From Tridacna crocea (lineage: Eukaryota; Mollusca; Bivalvia; Cardiida; Cardiidae), in assembly GCA_943736015.1 (NCBI GenBank), contig OX031058.1, positions 945,001-1,009,000 on the forward strand: DNA of 64,000 nucleotides, in the 5' to 3' direction. Below, piece by piece: positions 12,001 to 19,824 of the stretch. A program made the translations under genes and the position numbers. The notes below the pieces were generated by a model. That model did not search any database, was not told the DNA's origin, and saw nothing but the letters and a program-made list of their open reading frames with translations. Position 1 is the stretch's first letter; each line of letters begins with the position of its first letter.

Positions 12001-15000
12001 TACCCGTATAAAATCAATACCTGACAACTGCATCCGATGGGGTTTGCATTTGAGCTATGCATTTATTTGTTTCTTTGTTACAGATCTCGTTTGTAAGACG
12101 GGGGCTTGTCCGGGATTGGCCATTGAGCCATTAATCCCAAAACAGACTTTCTGCCTAATGAGGCTTTTAGTCATCAATAAATGATGACTTTAAGAAGGGG
12201 TGTGTTACGGTAGTGTCATGAATGCGGGTGAGATCGGGATTAACGATCCGATCCCAAGGAAGTAGACTCAACGTACGTCCGTTTACTATCGATTCATATT
12301 TTCTACTGAATACAATTATTTACAAACAAAAGTGACGTCATCAGAGAATGGTTAACGATACGTCAACGCACTTAACTTTCCCACGTTCCAGACATCCTCC
12401 GGGCCGCAGAGAAAACCCATTCACAAATCCATAACGAATTGAAATTTAGCATTCTCCGGGCTCTAAAGAATAATTGCATTAAAATTACATTGAATACTTA
12501 TATGCTAACAAACAGATAAATAATGGAGTATCTTTAAAGTCTATAGATTTGAAATAATGAATCGTGAATAACTGTAGCCATCTAAATTGATGATTCCAGT
12601 CTTAAATATCTCCGATATTGTCAACGTTTAACTCTAACGGGTACAGTTTTGTTATTGGTCGGTTGGTAATTCCGTTGCTGGTCCGTAAATTAACTGCTCG
12701 AACGTGTCCGTCCCTTCCGGTGATGAGATTTTCTACAATACCAAGTTTCCAGTAAATACGCTTAGTCTCATCGTGTATCTGGACAATATCTCCGATTTTT
12801 ACTTTAGTTTCTGTTTTCCCGGAAGCCCGTTGGTATTCCCTTAAGGCGGTTACATACTCACGCCTCCACCGTGTCCAAAAACTCTGCAGGATTTCGAACT
12901 TCGTTTTTGCTTCTTTGTTTAACTCTGAATGTGATTTTGGGTGAAAGTTATTTTCAGTAGGCCTTTCATCTGGGTATGAAAATGACTTAATCCTTCTTCC
13001 ATATAAAAGATGTGAGGGAGTAAGTGGCTCTGGGTCATTTATATACGCAGAATTATGTGTAAGAGGTCTGTCATTTAGGATCAATTCAATTTCTGTAACA
13101 AGGGTGGATAAATGCTCACTGGTAATATATGAACGGCCTAATACTTTATTGATGCATGTTTTTGTGAGACCTATCATACGTTCCCAAAACCCTCCGTACC
13201 ATGGCGCTCTTTTAGGTATGAACTTCCATGTTGTTCCATACTGTTGTAAAGTTCTATTGACTTCCGTTGATTGGGTAAAACGTCGTAATGTTTCTGCGGC
13301 AGCGACGAATGTAGAACCATTGTCTGACAACATTACCTTTGGAATGGATTTCCTACTGGTGAATCGTCGAAACGCTAAGAGAAATGCTGCTTCAGATAAA
13401 TCATTGACGATTTCCAAATGTACCGCCCTTGTACTGGCACAAGTAAATAAGCAGATGTATACCTTCATGTCTAAACGGTCTGGTGATATTACGTGTAAGG
13501 CCCCTGTATAATCGACGCCTGTCACTGTGAAAGGAACACTTTCATTGAGTCGATCTTTGGGTAAAGGCGGTGGATCCGGTTGATCGTAGGCTTTACCTAC
13601 AACCTTTCTACATGTGACACATTTTCTAATTATTTTTCTTACAGCTTGTCTGATAGCGGGAATCCAGAATTTTTGTCTTATAGCAGCTATGGTCATTTCC
13701 GATCCTGTATGTAAATTCTCACAGTGTATATTTGATATTATCATATCTGTGAATTGATGTGTTGTGGGTAGCAGAATGGGATATTTTGTATCCATCGAAA
13801 CACTGGCATTGTCAATCCGACCTCTGCACCGAATAATGTCGTTTTCATCCAGGTATAGTCGTAGCTGTCGAATCAAATCAGTCCGTTTTTCAGATTTTAA
13901 ATTGAAAATGACGTCTTTGTATGACTGCGCTTGAACGGCACGTATCCAGTCTATCGACGCACTATTGATTTCATCAGCAGTTAAATGTTCGGTACGTTTC
14001 TGTGATTTCTTCGATTTCACATTCCAAATAAAGCGTTTAACACAAGCAGTTGTGCGCAGCAACTTCTGAAAAGAGCTGAATTTGTTTATGTCTAACACCT
14101 TCGTGATGTTTCCTTTTTGTTGTTGACCCATAGGATAATTTCCGTGTTCACAATTCAAATCATTGTCTTCGCTTGAAATTGAGAGAATTGTTGACTGACT
14201 GCAATCCCAAATCGGCCACTTAGCTTTATCACCTAACCAAGCTGGCCCCTTTTTCCATAGAATATTTTCTTTAAATTCCTTCGCAGTAATTCCTCTTGTC
14301 TGTAGATCTGCCGGATTTGTGCCAGTAGGGATGTATTTCCAGGGAATTTTTTCAGTCACTTGTTTTATTTCCCTAATACGTGTTGTGATGAATTTATTCC
14401 TTACTTTATCGGATTTAATCCAGTGAAGCACTATTTGACTATCACTCCAAAAAACGGCATCATCCAGGTCCAATTCCTTCATAAGGTGTTTTCCAACTCG
14501 AGTTCCTATAACAGCAGCCATAAGTTCTAGTCTGGGTAATGTCATCCCCTTTATAGGGGCAACTCGATTCTTTGCCATAACAAAGGCTGTTTCTCCATTT
14601 CTTACTATATAGGCACAGGCCCCATATGATTTCTGACTTGCATCAACAAAAACATGAAGTACTGCTTTTCCGACAGATTTGTTTTTGCATGAAAAGTAAT
14701 AACGGGATAGTTTTGTCTCTTGCTGTACAGATTTTATGTCCTGATATATTTCGTTCCATTCATTCTGTAATTTTTCGTCTAATTCAACATCCCAAGCATA
14801 ACCGCCTTTCCACAATTTTTGTATCAGTAGTTTAGCTCGGACGGTGACAGGGCTAAGTATGCCTAACGGGTCATAAATTGACGATGATTCCCTGAGGATT
14901 TCACGTTTTGTTACCAATATTACGTCAGCTGTGTTGTCGCGTTTTGTCGCAAATGTGAGTATGTCTGACTCGGCATCCCATCTCATGCCTAATAATTTCG

Positions 15001-18000
15001 TTTTTTCATCTTTGTCGAAAACGTTTTCAGAAACTGCTTTTTTCCTCAATTTTTCACTATTTGAAGACCACGCTCGTAGATTAAACCCTGCTTTCATTAG
15101 TGACTGTCGGCTATTATTGAAATAGTCAATACACTCTGTTTCTGTATCCACACTTGTTATTATATTATCTACGTACAAGTCCCTTTTTATGGCATTCTCA
15201 AGCGGTGTGTTTCCATCACTAAGGTGTTTTAGTAGCGTAGCGTTCAAAATAAATGGAGAGCAGGTAGCACCAAATAGGACGGATTTGAAGCGGTAGGTAC
15301 ATAATGGACTGTTTGAATCAGATGGGTCACTCAACCAAAAAAATCTGGTTACATCTCTGTCATCCTTGTCAAGTCCCACATGCAGGAAGGCTTTCTCTAT
15401 ATCTGTGGATATGCCATATTTTTTCATCCGAAATCGAACAAGAAGACCTGTCAGTTCGTTAAGTATCGGTGGGGTAGAACACAGGCAGTCATTTAGACTT
15501 GGTGAATATTTATCCTGTTTGCAACTACAATCATAGACGATTCTAATAGGTGTCGTAGTCGAATCCTTCTTTACGGGATGATGTGGAATATAGTGTACCT
15601 TTAAGCTATTTTCTTTTTTGTGTGACACCTTTTCTATGAAACCTCGGCTCTCTTGCTCCTTAATTATATCTCCGTATAATTTTAGCATTTCTGGTTCTCG
15701 TGCTAGTCTTCTTATTACATTTTCCGTGCGTCGTCTTGAGATTGTTTCATTTGTAGGTAGCTCAGCGTGATCTAATTTCCACGGCAATTTAGCTATGTAT
15801 TTTCCATCTTTATAGCTAATGCTGTTATGCTGGTACTTTTCTAAATAGGATTCATAATCTTCCTCTGTCTGTGTATCTTTAATTCCTAATGATTCAACAT
15901 TCCAAAACTTTTCTAATTCACACTCTTCTTCTTTGTGAGAAACTAGGACATCCATAATGGAAGCATCTGAATGTGTCTGTTCCTCTTGTGTTGGACCCGA
16001 TAGCAAAAAGCCTAACTTTGAACTGACTGCAGTTGGTCCATTGCCTCTTACGATTTGATCTCCAACGAATGTCCAGTAATAGTCTGCTCCTATAAGCATG
16101 TCAACTTCAAAATACTCTGTTTCATTCATGGGCATGGCTAATTTCAAACCCTTCAGGTATGGTAGATTCGCGTATCCTTTACAACTAGCAGCAATTGGAT
16201 TTCCAATTTTCGGAATGATCAGAACTTCAACGGGAATTCTCTGTTTGTTTTCGGTCACGACGTATACTTTGGCAACGTCCAATAGCCTTGTCCTAGGAGT
16301 CGATTGTTCAAATCCGGAAATCGTTAAACGCTCTTTTCTGATTGGTTGAATTTTGAGCAGTTCCGCTATAGATTCGGTAATGAACGATCTTTGCGCTCCT
16401 TCGTCAAAGAGAATGTTTGTGTTATGATAAAGTCTGTTGTATGTTAGTGGTGCAATGGCAGTTTTCAAAAGCACGTTTTTACTTATTCCGGAGTGTAGAA
16501 TAGACATTGTTGTCTCTGTTTTGTTTTCCGAGTTAGTAGGGGTATATGTGGTACCGGATTTCTGTTTAATTGCTCCTGTATTACAAATACTTGTATGGTG
16601 TTTCTTGTGGCATTTACGGCAGTTGTATTTGGATCTGCAGTCTGCTACTTTATGTGAACCGAAGCAATTGAAACACAAATTTGCCTTTTTGATAATCTCT
16701 GTCCTGGCTGTAATATTTGTAACGTTTTCGCAATTGACCGGAGCATGAATTTCATTACAAAATATACATGGTTTGTCATAAATATGGGTGGACTTACTTT
16801 GTGGTCGGTTTCCATTTGTCCAAGTAGTTCTTCCCTTCTTGTTTGTCAACGTATTTTCTCGAGATTTTGTGTAAAATGCAGCAGTGCTAATGTAGGGAAC
16901 CGTTCTCTCAGACCTTTCAAATGGGTAGCCTGCTTCCATGATATCTAACTCGTGTGATAAACATCTCAATAAATTTCGCAGCGTCCATTCTGTAGATCCA
17001 TTTTCACGTGTAATGTTTTGTCGAATTTCTGGCGGTAGCTCGTTCAAAATAATAGGTATGAGAAGTGTACCAAACGATTCCTCTGGGTGCCCGAGCGATT
17101 CTAATCCCCGAATGTAAATTTCTACTTTGTCATAGAACTGTCTTAGACTAGTATTTGTTTTCAGTGGGGGAAGTAAGTCTAACAATCCTTGCATATAAGT
17201 TTGGCTAATTTTATGAGTCTTTCCATAACGATCATGAAGAAGAGATATTGCTTTCATGTAATTTATGTTGGTGAGGGCAAATCCTGTAATTGTCTGTAAC
17301 GCTTCACCTTGTAGAAGGGATCTAAGATAGTTAAATCTCTGTACATCGCTAAGGGACGGGTTTTCATGAATAGCGTTTTGAAATGAATCCCAAAAACTCT
17401 GCCATTCCAGCAAGTTTCCATCAAATATCGGCAATGTCAGTTTCGGCAGTTTGTGTGAGGAATTACTAGATAAGACAGTCGTGTGTGATGCATTTTCAAT
17501 GTTCACTGAAGGCAAACTATTAGCATTTCGTGCTGCCGGATATTGCATAAACGGTTGCGCATCAGGGTTCAGGTTCGATTCTCCATGCGGGATTTGATGA
17601 TTACAATCCATGTTTAAATTGAATATCTGTTGTAATTCTAAAATTTCCAATTCTAAATTAGAGTTATACTCATCTGAATCCAAGATTTCTTGCTCAGTTT
17701 CTTCTGCAGATATTTCTTCTAAAATCCGATTGTCCAATTGTAGCAATGTGTCTTTTTTCTTTAAGATATTTTCCATATGTTTTTGAATCGTCTCAGAATC
17801 TGTATTTGCTCTGTCGATGTCCCGTAGTTTGTTGATAATTCGTTTGACCGCTGATCTGTTTCCAGTCCGTAAAGCTCGAAGTTTATCCATTTTTCCGATT
17901 TTTTGTATGCGTATGCGTTGTGTATGACAAATATACTCAGATTCGAATTGGTCACGGCACCAATGTCATGAATGCGGGTGAGATCGGGATTAACGATCCG

Positions 18001-18583
18001 ATCCCAAGAAAGTAGACTCAACGTACGTCCGTTTACTATCGATTCATATTTACTTCTGAATACAATTATTTACAAACAAAAGTGACGTCATCAGAGAACG
18101 GTTAACGATACGTCAACGCACTTAACTTTCCCACGTTCCCGACAGGTAGATCACTCCTCTCTGACTACATACCTTTCCTCGAAGAGCGAGGTTATTTTTC
18201 CCTTCAAGGGTTCGAATCCCACCAGATGCGGTTTGTATTTGAGCTATGCTTTTATTTGTTTCTTTGTTACCAACTTTGTTTGTAAGAGCCTAAACTGTTA
18301 CAATGGCATTAAACTCCAATTTAATCAATCGATTATGGGGATCTGGAGTTTGAGTAAATATTTATGGCCACTAACTGTACTTTTTGTCATTTACAGAGTA
18401 TTCTCCAAGGTAAAGAGTCGCAGCGCCCACATGAAAATACACAGGCCAGACCAAGATAAAGAGAGGGAAAAGAAAGCCAAAGCAGAGAAACAAGCTAAAG
18501 CAGTGTTAGAAAAATCAAGATTAGAGTCACTGACATTTAATACACTGAACGTGAATGGACCCCCACCTCCACTGACACACTAA
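2450..18583 (+). CDS. TRERF1-like: ELM2-SANT-C2H2 corepressor subunit, TRERF1/ZNF541-type (5'-partial, 10 exons in window)
   Basis: Coding exons: 2450-2546, 3437-3486, 4650-4736, 6115-6218, 7225-7249, 8000-8088, 9665-9961, 10698-10811, 11417-11601, 18397-18583 (stop TAA). Every junction is AG/GT and the phases join without a gap. The ELM2 domain starts at HVNVGSQYQASLPPFN (exon 2) and ends in KALLMLMS (exon 5). The SANT domain starts at SDVWSSEEIENYTQAL and ends at VQFYYLWKK (exons 6-7). A basic then strongly acidic linker follows, then two C2H2 fingers, CDYPEC...HHKIH and CKLCGR...HMKIH, each split by an intron. Proteins of this family recruit histone deacetylases HDAC1/2 in the nucleus; that role is inferred from the family. 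The first exon here begins in phase, so the N-terminus lies to the left; ATCTG|gtaagt at 1-5 may be the preceding exon's end. Vertebrates have the paralogues TRERF1, ZNF541 and MIDEAS; the C-terminal fingers favour the first two. Confidence 0.9.
2547..3060. repeat. Degenerate TACTGTA-containing tandem array in intron
   Basis: Units such as GTTACTGTACACATATACAA recur at 2547-2620 and again at 2870-3030 with period near 30-45 bp. The array begins exactly at the splice donor of the preceding exon. Confidence 0.6.
3172..3411 (-). mobile_element. Family A, R
   Basis: TTAA at both ends, 25 bp upstream of the coding exon at 3437. An internal 23-bp direct duplication (ATTTTGTTGTCTGCAAGCA and its repeat) lies at 3321-3365. 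Confidence 0.85.
3710..3978 (-). mobile_element. Family A, R, with internal 46-bp duplication
   Basis: The segment CGTTTATTTTCTTGTCTCAAGTGC...GGACATGTCCA occurs twice in tandem (about 3866-3957). The hairpin at 3760-3830 remains. Confidence 0.75.
4068..4385 (+). mobile_element. tRNA-derived SINE
   Basis: The head contains a box-A-like GTAGCTCAGTC and box-B-like GAGTTTGATCCCTAG. The middle has CAGTGACTTGGAAAGAA. The tail has ACTGAAATAATGTTGAA and ends in ATCAATCAA. It lies in an intron of the ELM2-SANT gene. Confidence 0.75.
4375..4500. mobile_element. Palindromic MITE family F
   Basis: ATGTTATGGGTACTCATT and its inverse AATGAGTCCCCACAACACAG form arms about 20 bp apart, followed by AGAGAAATGATGGATTTAGA. 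A better preserved copy is at 20814-20960. Confidence 0.55.
4745..4975 (+). repeat. Dispersed repeat with CTGACATGGGTC motif
   Basis: Shares AGCCATGCTCTGT, GACCCAT..AGCC and GATGACTTGCTTGGTA blocks with 43560-43775, and parts with 9130-9365, 23030-23140 and 28060-28145. Internal inverted repeat; no ORF. Confidence 0.55.
5031..5425 (+). mobile_element. Family A, F, split by nested copy
   Basis: The left end 5031-5096 (CTTTACCAGATGACAAAATCTTAGAC) and the decayed right part 5328-5425 flank the copy at 5097-5327. Confidence 0.55.
5097..5327 (-). mobile_element. Family A, R, nested
   Basis: TTAA at both ends. Hairpin at 5147-5219 has arms matching through the CGATGTTTTC end, including a shared C in ACATCGTG/CACGATGT. 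Confidence 0.85.
5511..5707 (+). mobile_element. Family A, F, hairpin left arm deleted
   Basis: Both TTAA ends are present, but only TTCTTCTTTTCCCACGATG of the hairpin remains. Confidence 0.75.
5790..6033 (+). mobile_element. SINE 3' part with long AATC tail
   Basis: Contains GTGACTGAAATAATGTTGAAAGC followed by about 18 tandem CAAT/AATC units (5957-6033). The tRNA-like head is missing. Confidence 0.75.
6315..6537 (+). mobile_element. Family A, F
   Basis: Hairpin at 6420-6490. The right end runs directly into a second left end (6534-6590, CTCTTTACCAAACAACAAAATTT), a stub of another F copy. Confidence 0.8.
6882..7152. mobile_element. MITE family E (CATGCGAAAAGGGGCATT ends)
   Basis: Inverted ends CTTCAACATGCGAAAAGGGGC and GCCCACTTTTGCGAGTTGTAAG bound two imperfect internal inverted copies of a GCACAGGCTAATC-type block. 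It stops 73 bp before the microexon. A sister copy lies at 25736-26001. Confidence 0.7.
7225..7249 (+). CDS. TRERF1-like: 25-nt microexon completing the ELM2 domain
   Basis: The tract tttttttccag precedes it and gtacct follows. It encodes KALLMLMS plus one base. The flanking exons cannot join directly: exon 4 ends in phase 0 and exon 6 starts with two leftover bases. The 25 nt supplies exactly the missing phase, and Q-K-A-L-L matches the usual C-terminal helix of ELM2. Confidence 0.8.
7420..7540 (-). mobile_element. Family A fragment, R, hairpin intact
   Basis: Perfectly paired hairpin 7439-7506 with a compensated change: TTGTGTGAAAAGG opposite CCTTTTCACACAA instead of TGTGGGAAAAG/CTTTTCCCACA. 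Terminal sequences are lost. Confidence 0.75.
7599..7802 (-). mobile_element. Family A, R, shortened hairpin
   Basis: TTAA at both ends. The apex is deleted, leaving GGGAAAAGAATGTTGGAAACC. Confidence 0.8.
8187..8695. mobile_element. Possible 0.5-kb TIR element rich in CCAGACGG-like motifs
   Basis: TAGGTCACAAAT at 8187 and ATTTGTGACTGG near 8688 are inverted. Between them CAGACGG/CCGTCTG-like words recur on both strands (GCCAGACAATTT, CATCAGACGGCAG, TCGTCTGGTCACCG). No convincing ORF. Confidence 0.4.
8763..9031. mobile_element. Family A, symmetric copy with two F-left ends
   Basis: Left end AACAAACGACAAAATTTTGG and right end AAAATTTTGTCGTTATGTAATGG are the same terminus, so the whole 269 bp is one imperfect inverted repeat. 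The right-hand stub 9033-9107 is another fragment of this end. Confidence 0.75.
9130..9365. repeat. Dispersed repeat carrying an 85-bp palindrome
   Basis: AATTCGATAGGTGAGTGCAG at 9251 and its inverse ending 9335 form arms of about 38 bp around GTACATTGTAC. Flanks match the GATGACTTGCTTGGTA repeat found at 4745 and 43560. Confidence 0.65.
9376..9603 (+). mobile_element. Family A, F
   Basis: Full copy with TTAA at both ends, ending about 60 bp before the SANT exon. Hairpin 9482-9550. Confidence 0.9.
9665..9961 (+). CDS. TRERF1-like: SANT domain C-terminal exon with acidic tail
   Basis: Starts after ttccag and ends before gtaaaa; 99 codons. VKTKSVRSCVQFYYLWKK is the third SANT helix. It continues with a basic stretch (RVMRRRREQ) and a run rich in E and D. 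The weaker donor gtaaaa is the only in-phase choice. Confidence 0.9.
10038..10415. mobile_element. Family A remnant split by a nested copy
   Basis: GGGTAGTAAACATTGTGGAA at 10046 and the TTGTCATCTGGAGACATTTT-type end at 10354-10415 lie on either side of the complete copy at 10082-10310. Confidence 0.5.
10082..10310 (-). mobile_element. Family A, R
   Basis: TTAA at both ends; the hairpin at about 10136-10204 is perfect for over 30 bp per arm. Confidence 0.9.
10416..10654 (+). mobile_element. Family A, F, decayed
   Basis: Ends in CTTAACCAAATGACC and GTGTAGTTAAGGGTTA. The hairpin has several mismatches (ATTACCAGCTTTTTCTCATATCC). It ends 43 bp before the exon at 10698. Confidence 0.75.
11290..11364 (+). 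mobile_element. Family A, right half only, F
   Basis: Begins at CCCTTTTCCCACAATGTTTTC and ends GTGTGGCGGAGGTTAA, 52 bp before the zinc-finger exon at 11417. Confidence 0.7.
11621..11746 (+). mobile_element. Family A, left half only, F
   Basis: Starts 20 bp after the exon ending at 11601 and stops at GAGAATGCTGG, the hairpin apex. Confidence 0.65.
11865..11955 (+). mobile_element. SINE middle fragment
   Basis: AGTGACTTGGAAAGAAAGTTG and CAGTACTGGTGTGAGAAA match the SINE at 29265-29535; head and tail are missing. Confidence 0.5.
12214..12394 (-). repeat. 3' LTR of BEL/Pao element
   Basis: TGTCATGAATGCGGG to CCCACGTTCCAGACA. Differs from its partner by AAGGAAGT/AAGAAAGT, two changes in TTTTCTACTG/TTTACTTCTG, GAATGG/GAACGG and TTCCAG/TTCCCG. 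Confidence 0.95.
12602..17890 (-). CDS. BEL/Pao Gag-Pol polyprotein, 1762 aa
   Basis: Domains from the N-terminus, residue positions rough. A DUF1759-like Gag region (LPIFDGNLLEWQSFWDSFQ, 150-310). Cys/His knuckles CFNCFGSHKVADC and CRKCHKKHHTSIC (400-440). A DUF1758 aspartic protease with ILFDEGAQRSFI, where Glu replaces the usual Ser after Asp (490-640). Reverse transcriptase with STDIEKAFLHV and YVDN as the catalytic box (780-1000). A Pao A17 segment and RNase H with HVFVDASQ, LPRLELMAA and WSDSQ (1000-1260). A His/Cys zinc site (HCENLHTGSE...CVTC). An integrase core with GVDYTG, LSDNGS and GGFWERM, giving D, D and E. A DUF5641 tail. No stop or frameshift is present, so the element may still be able to move. 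Confidence 0.95.
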   Translation of the reverse strand: MDKLRALRTGNRSAVKRIINKLRDIDRANTDSETIQKHMENILKKKDTLLQLDNRILEEISAEETEQEILDSDEYNSNLELEILELQQIFNLNMDCNHQIPHGESNLNPDAQPFMQYPAARNANSLPSVNIENASHTTVLSSNSSHKLPKLTLPIFDGNLLEWQSFWDSFQNAIHENPSLSDVQRFNYLRSLLQGEALQTITGFALTNINYMKAISLLHDRYGKTHKISQTYMQGLLDLLPPLKTNTSLRQFYDKVEIYIRGLESLGHPEESFGTLLIPIILNELPPEIRQNITRENGSTEWTLRNLLRCLSHELDIMEAGYPFERSERTVPYISTAAFYTKSRENTLTNKKGRTTWTNGNRPQSKSTHIYDKPCIFCNEIHAPVNCENVTNITARTEIIKKANLCFNCFGSHKVADCRSKYNCRKCHKKHHTSICNTGAIKQKSGTTYTPTNSENKTETTMSILHSGISKNVLLKTAIAPLTYNRLYHNTNILFDEGAQRSFITESIAELLKIQPIRKERLTISGFEQSTPRTRLLDVAKVYVVTENKQRIPVEVLIIPKIGNPIAASCKGYANLPYLKGLKLAMPMNETEYFEVDMLIGADYYWTFVGDQIVRGNGPTAVSSKLGFLLSGPTQEEQTHSDASIMDVLVSHKEEECELEKFWNVESLGIKDTQTEEDYESYLEKYQHNSISYKDGKYIAKLPWKLDHAELPTNETISRRRTENVIRRLAREPEMLKLYGDIIKEQESRGFIEKVSHKKENSLKVHYIPHHPVKKDSTTTPIRIVYDCSCKQDKYSPSLNDCLCSTPPILNELTGLLVRFRMKKYGISTDIEKAFLHVGLDKDDRDVTRFFWLSDPSDSNSPLCTYRFKSVLFGATCSPFILNATLLKHLSDGNTPLENAIKRDLYVDNIITSVDTETECIDYFNNSRQSLMKAGFNLRAWSSNSEKLRKKAVSENVFDKDEKTKLLGMRWDAESDILTFATKRDNTADVILVTKREILRESSSIYDPLGILSPVTVRAKLLIQKLWKGGYAWDVELDEKLQNEWNEIYQDIKSVQQETKLSRYYFSCKNKSVGKAVLHVFVDASQKSYGACAYIVRNGETAFVMAKNRVAPIKGMTLPRLELMAAVIGTRVGKHLMKELDLDDAVFWSDSQIVLHWIKSDKVRNKFITTRIREIKQVTEKIPWKYIPTGTNPADLQTRGITAKEFKENILWKKGPAWLGDKAKWPIWDCSQSTILSISSEDNDLNCEHGNYPMGQQQKGNITKVLDINKFSSFQKLLRTTACVKRFIWNVKSKKSQKRTEHLTADEINSASIDWIRAVQAQSYKDVIFNLKSEKRTDLIRQLRLYLDENDIIRCRGRIDNASVSMDTKYPILLPTTHQFTDMIISNIHCENLHTGSEMTIAAIRQKFWIPAIRQAVRKIIRKCVTCRKVVGKAYDQPDPPPLPKDRLNESVPFTVTGVDYTGALHVISPDRLDMKVYICLFTCASTRAVHLEIVNDLSEAAFLLAFRRFTSRKSIPKVMLSDNGSTFVAAAETLRRFTQSTEVNRTLQQYGTTWKFIPKRAPWYGGFWERMIGLTKTCINKVLGRSYITSEHLSTLVTEIELILNDRPLTHNSAYINDPEPLTPSHLLYGRRIKSFSYPDERPTENNFHPKSHSELNKEAKTKFEILQSFWTRWRREYVTALREYQRASGKTETKVKIGDIVQIHDETKRIYWKLGIVENLITGRDGHVRAVNLRTSNGITNRPITKLYPLELNVDNIGDI
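17946..17963 (-). other. tRNA primer-binding site of BEL/Pao element
   Basis: Minus-strand TTGGTGCCGTGACCAATT abuts the 5' LTR. It is complementary to a tRNA 3' end ...GGTCACGGCACCA; which tRNA is not decided here. Confidence 0.8.
17964..18144 (-). repeat. 5' LTR of BEL/Pao element
   Basis: Partner of the LTR at 12214-12394, followed on the right by the duplicated GGTAG. LTR promoters drive transcription leftward, antisense to the host gene. Confidence 0.95.
18397..18583 (+). CDS. TRERF1-like: Terminal exon with second C2H2 finger
   Basis: Acceptor tcatttacag at 18387-18396. It joins AG|A from 11601 and encodes VFSKVKSRSAHMKIHRP, a charged KEREKKAKAEKQAKA helix, and a short tail ending PPPPLTH. 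The intron before it is 6.8 kb because the BEL/Pao element lies inside it. Confidence 0.9.
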
Positions 18584-18634
18584 AGATGTCCGTATTGAAG
18601 ATTACAGAGGGAGAAAGAATAGATTGTGATGATA

Positions 18635-18849
18635 TTAACACTTCACCAAACAGCCAGATTTTGGACTGGGCCGAATGAAAGAATTAGTTGTTGACAAATG
18701 TTGCTAAAGTGATGATTTCTATCTTTGAAAGGGTTAGAAAACATTGTAAGAAAAGGAGAAAATGCTGGTTACCAGCATTTTCTCCTTTTCTCACAGTGTT
18801 TTCAAAAGCCTGGGTTGTTAAAAGTTTGGGATTGTGCAAGAAAGGGTAA
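18635..18849 (+). mobile_element. Family A, F
   Basis: Hairpin 18729-18796 with AGAAAAGG opposite CCTTTTCT, a paired variant of GGAAAAGG/CCTTTTCC. Lies 50 bp past the stop codon of the ELM2-SANT gene, so probably in its 3' UTR. Confidence 0.8.
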
Positions 18850-19177
18850 AAACACAAATTTTGTATCTTTGATTATTTAATGAAAACAGACCGGTGCTGT
18901 GCAAGATAAAAGTCCATGTTTCCAAACTGTTTACGGACTGTGTTGATCAAGGTCATGGTGTTTAGGCAAGGTTGCTCCATATTTGTGTAAATGAAAAACT
19001 GTTTTTTCAGATGGCACATAGAGGATGAGAATATAGGGTCATTTTTGGTGCATTAAAGAAATTAGCTTGTAAAACTTGATTTTTGCAAGTCTGAGCAAGT
19101 ACTTGACTATAAGAATAGACAGGTTTAGTTGATGATAGTGCAAGACCTTATTGATTATCATCTTCTAGCTGCTTTTC

Positions 19178-19449
19178 TGACTCTTTACCAAATGAAGAAA
19201 ATTTAGACCAGTCCAAACTGAAACCATTTGGAGGTGATAATTGTGTGGCTCAAGTGATGAAATTGTCTTGGAAAAGGTAGAAAACATCATGGGAAAAGGA
19301 GGAATTTGATGGTTACCAGTATTTTTTCTCCTCTTTCCCCCACAATGTATCTACGCTATCAAAAACAGGAATCATCATTTGAGCTTTGTTGATTTTTTCA
19401 AATGCTTCAGTTTGGTTGAGTAGGTCCCTAAACTTGGCCGCATGGTAAA
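19178..19449. mobile_element. Family A, symmetric copy, decayed
   Basis: Left end CTCTTTACCAAATGAAG and right end CTTGGCCGCATGGTAAAC derive from the same terminus; the GATTTTTTCAAATGCTTCAGTTTGG block sits on the right as in R copies. Confidence 0.55.
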
Positions 19450-19560
19450 CCAGTATTTATTTGTAAATTTCAATTTAATTGACAAGTTCGATATTTTCTG
19501 TGGCCCAACAAAAAGGCAATTGACGCCTTGACATGATTGATGCTTAGCAAAGACAACCCT

Positions 19561-19789
19561 TTAACCCTTTACCCCTTAAGGGATTTCTATGGTATCTGTA
19601 AATGACCCTAAATAACAGCAAGGATGAAGCCGTTTCTTATGTGTATATGACACCTTTTGATAGCATAGAAAACAGTGTGGAAAAAGGTGAAATTGCTCGT
19701 CACGAGCAATTTCACCTTTTGCCACAATGTTTTCCAAAGGCTCTTACAAGCAATGCGTAGAAATGAGTATCTATGGAGTAAAGGGTTAA
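19561..19789 (+). mobile_element. TTAA hairpin MITE family B
   Basis: TTAA at both ends. Hairpin apex is TTGCTCGTCACGAGCAA with arms GTGGAAAAAGGTGAAA/TTTCACCTTTTGCCAC. The outer arms (AAATGAGTATCTATGGAG) differ from family A. Confidence 0.85.
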
Positions 19790-19824
19790 CTCAGGATGTT
19801 TGCTGCAACACTAAGACTAGGCTT

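Larger units (their letters stand above)
12214..18144 (-). mobile_element. Intact BEL/Pao LTR retrotransposon
   Basis: Two 181-bp LTRs (12214-12394 and 17964-18144) begin TGTC and end GACA. The target duplication GGTAG lies at 12209-12213 and 18145-18149. Next to the 5' LTR a primer-binding site, minus-strand TGGTGCCGTGACC, starts one base inside. A short purine run (CGGAGGA, minus strand) precedes the 3' LTR. One uninterrupted ORF fills the interior. The LTRs differ at 5 positions by my reading, so the insertion is fairly young. It lies antisense in the last intron of the ELM2-SANT gene. Confidence 0.95.
11965..18330 (+). repeat. SINE-like repeat family G, interrupted by the BEL/Pao element
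   Basis: The parts 11965-12208 and 18150-18330 share GAGATCACTCC, a box-B-like GGTTCGAATCCCACC (18209), the GCGGTTTGTATTTGAGCTATGC block, and a 3' part ending GAAGGGGTGTGTTACGG. Related copies are at 33240-34198 and 34199-34420. Confidence 0.6.

Noticed and set aside
13104..16948. Plus-strand ORFs of 60-135 codons inside the retrotransposon
   Set aside because: Antisense shadows of the continuous Gag-Pol frame.
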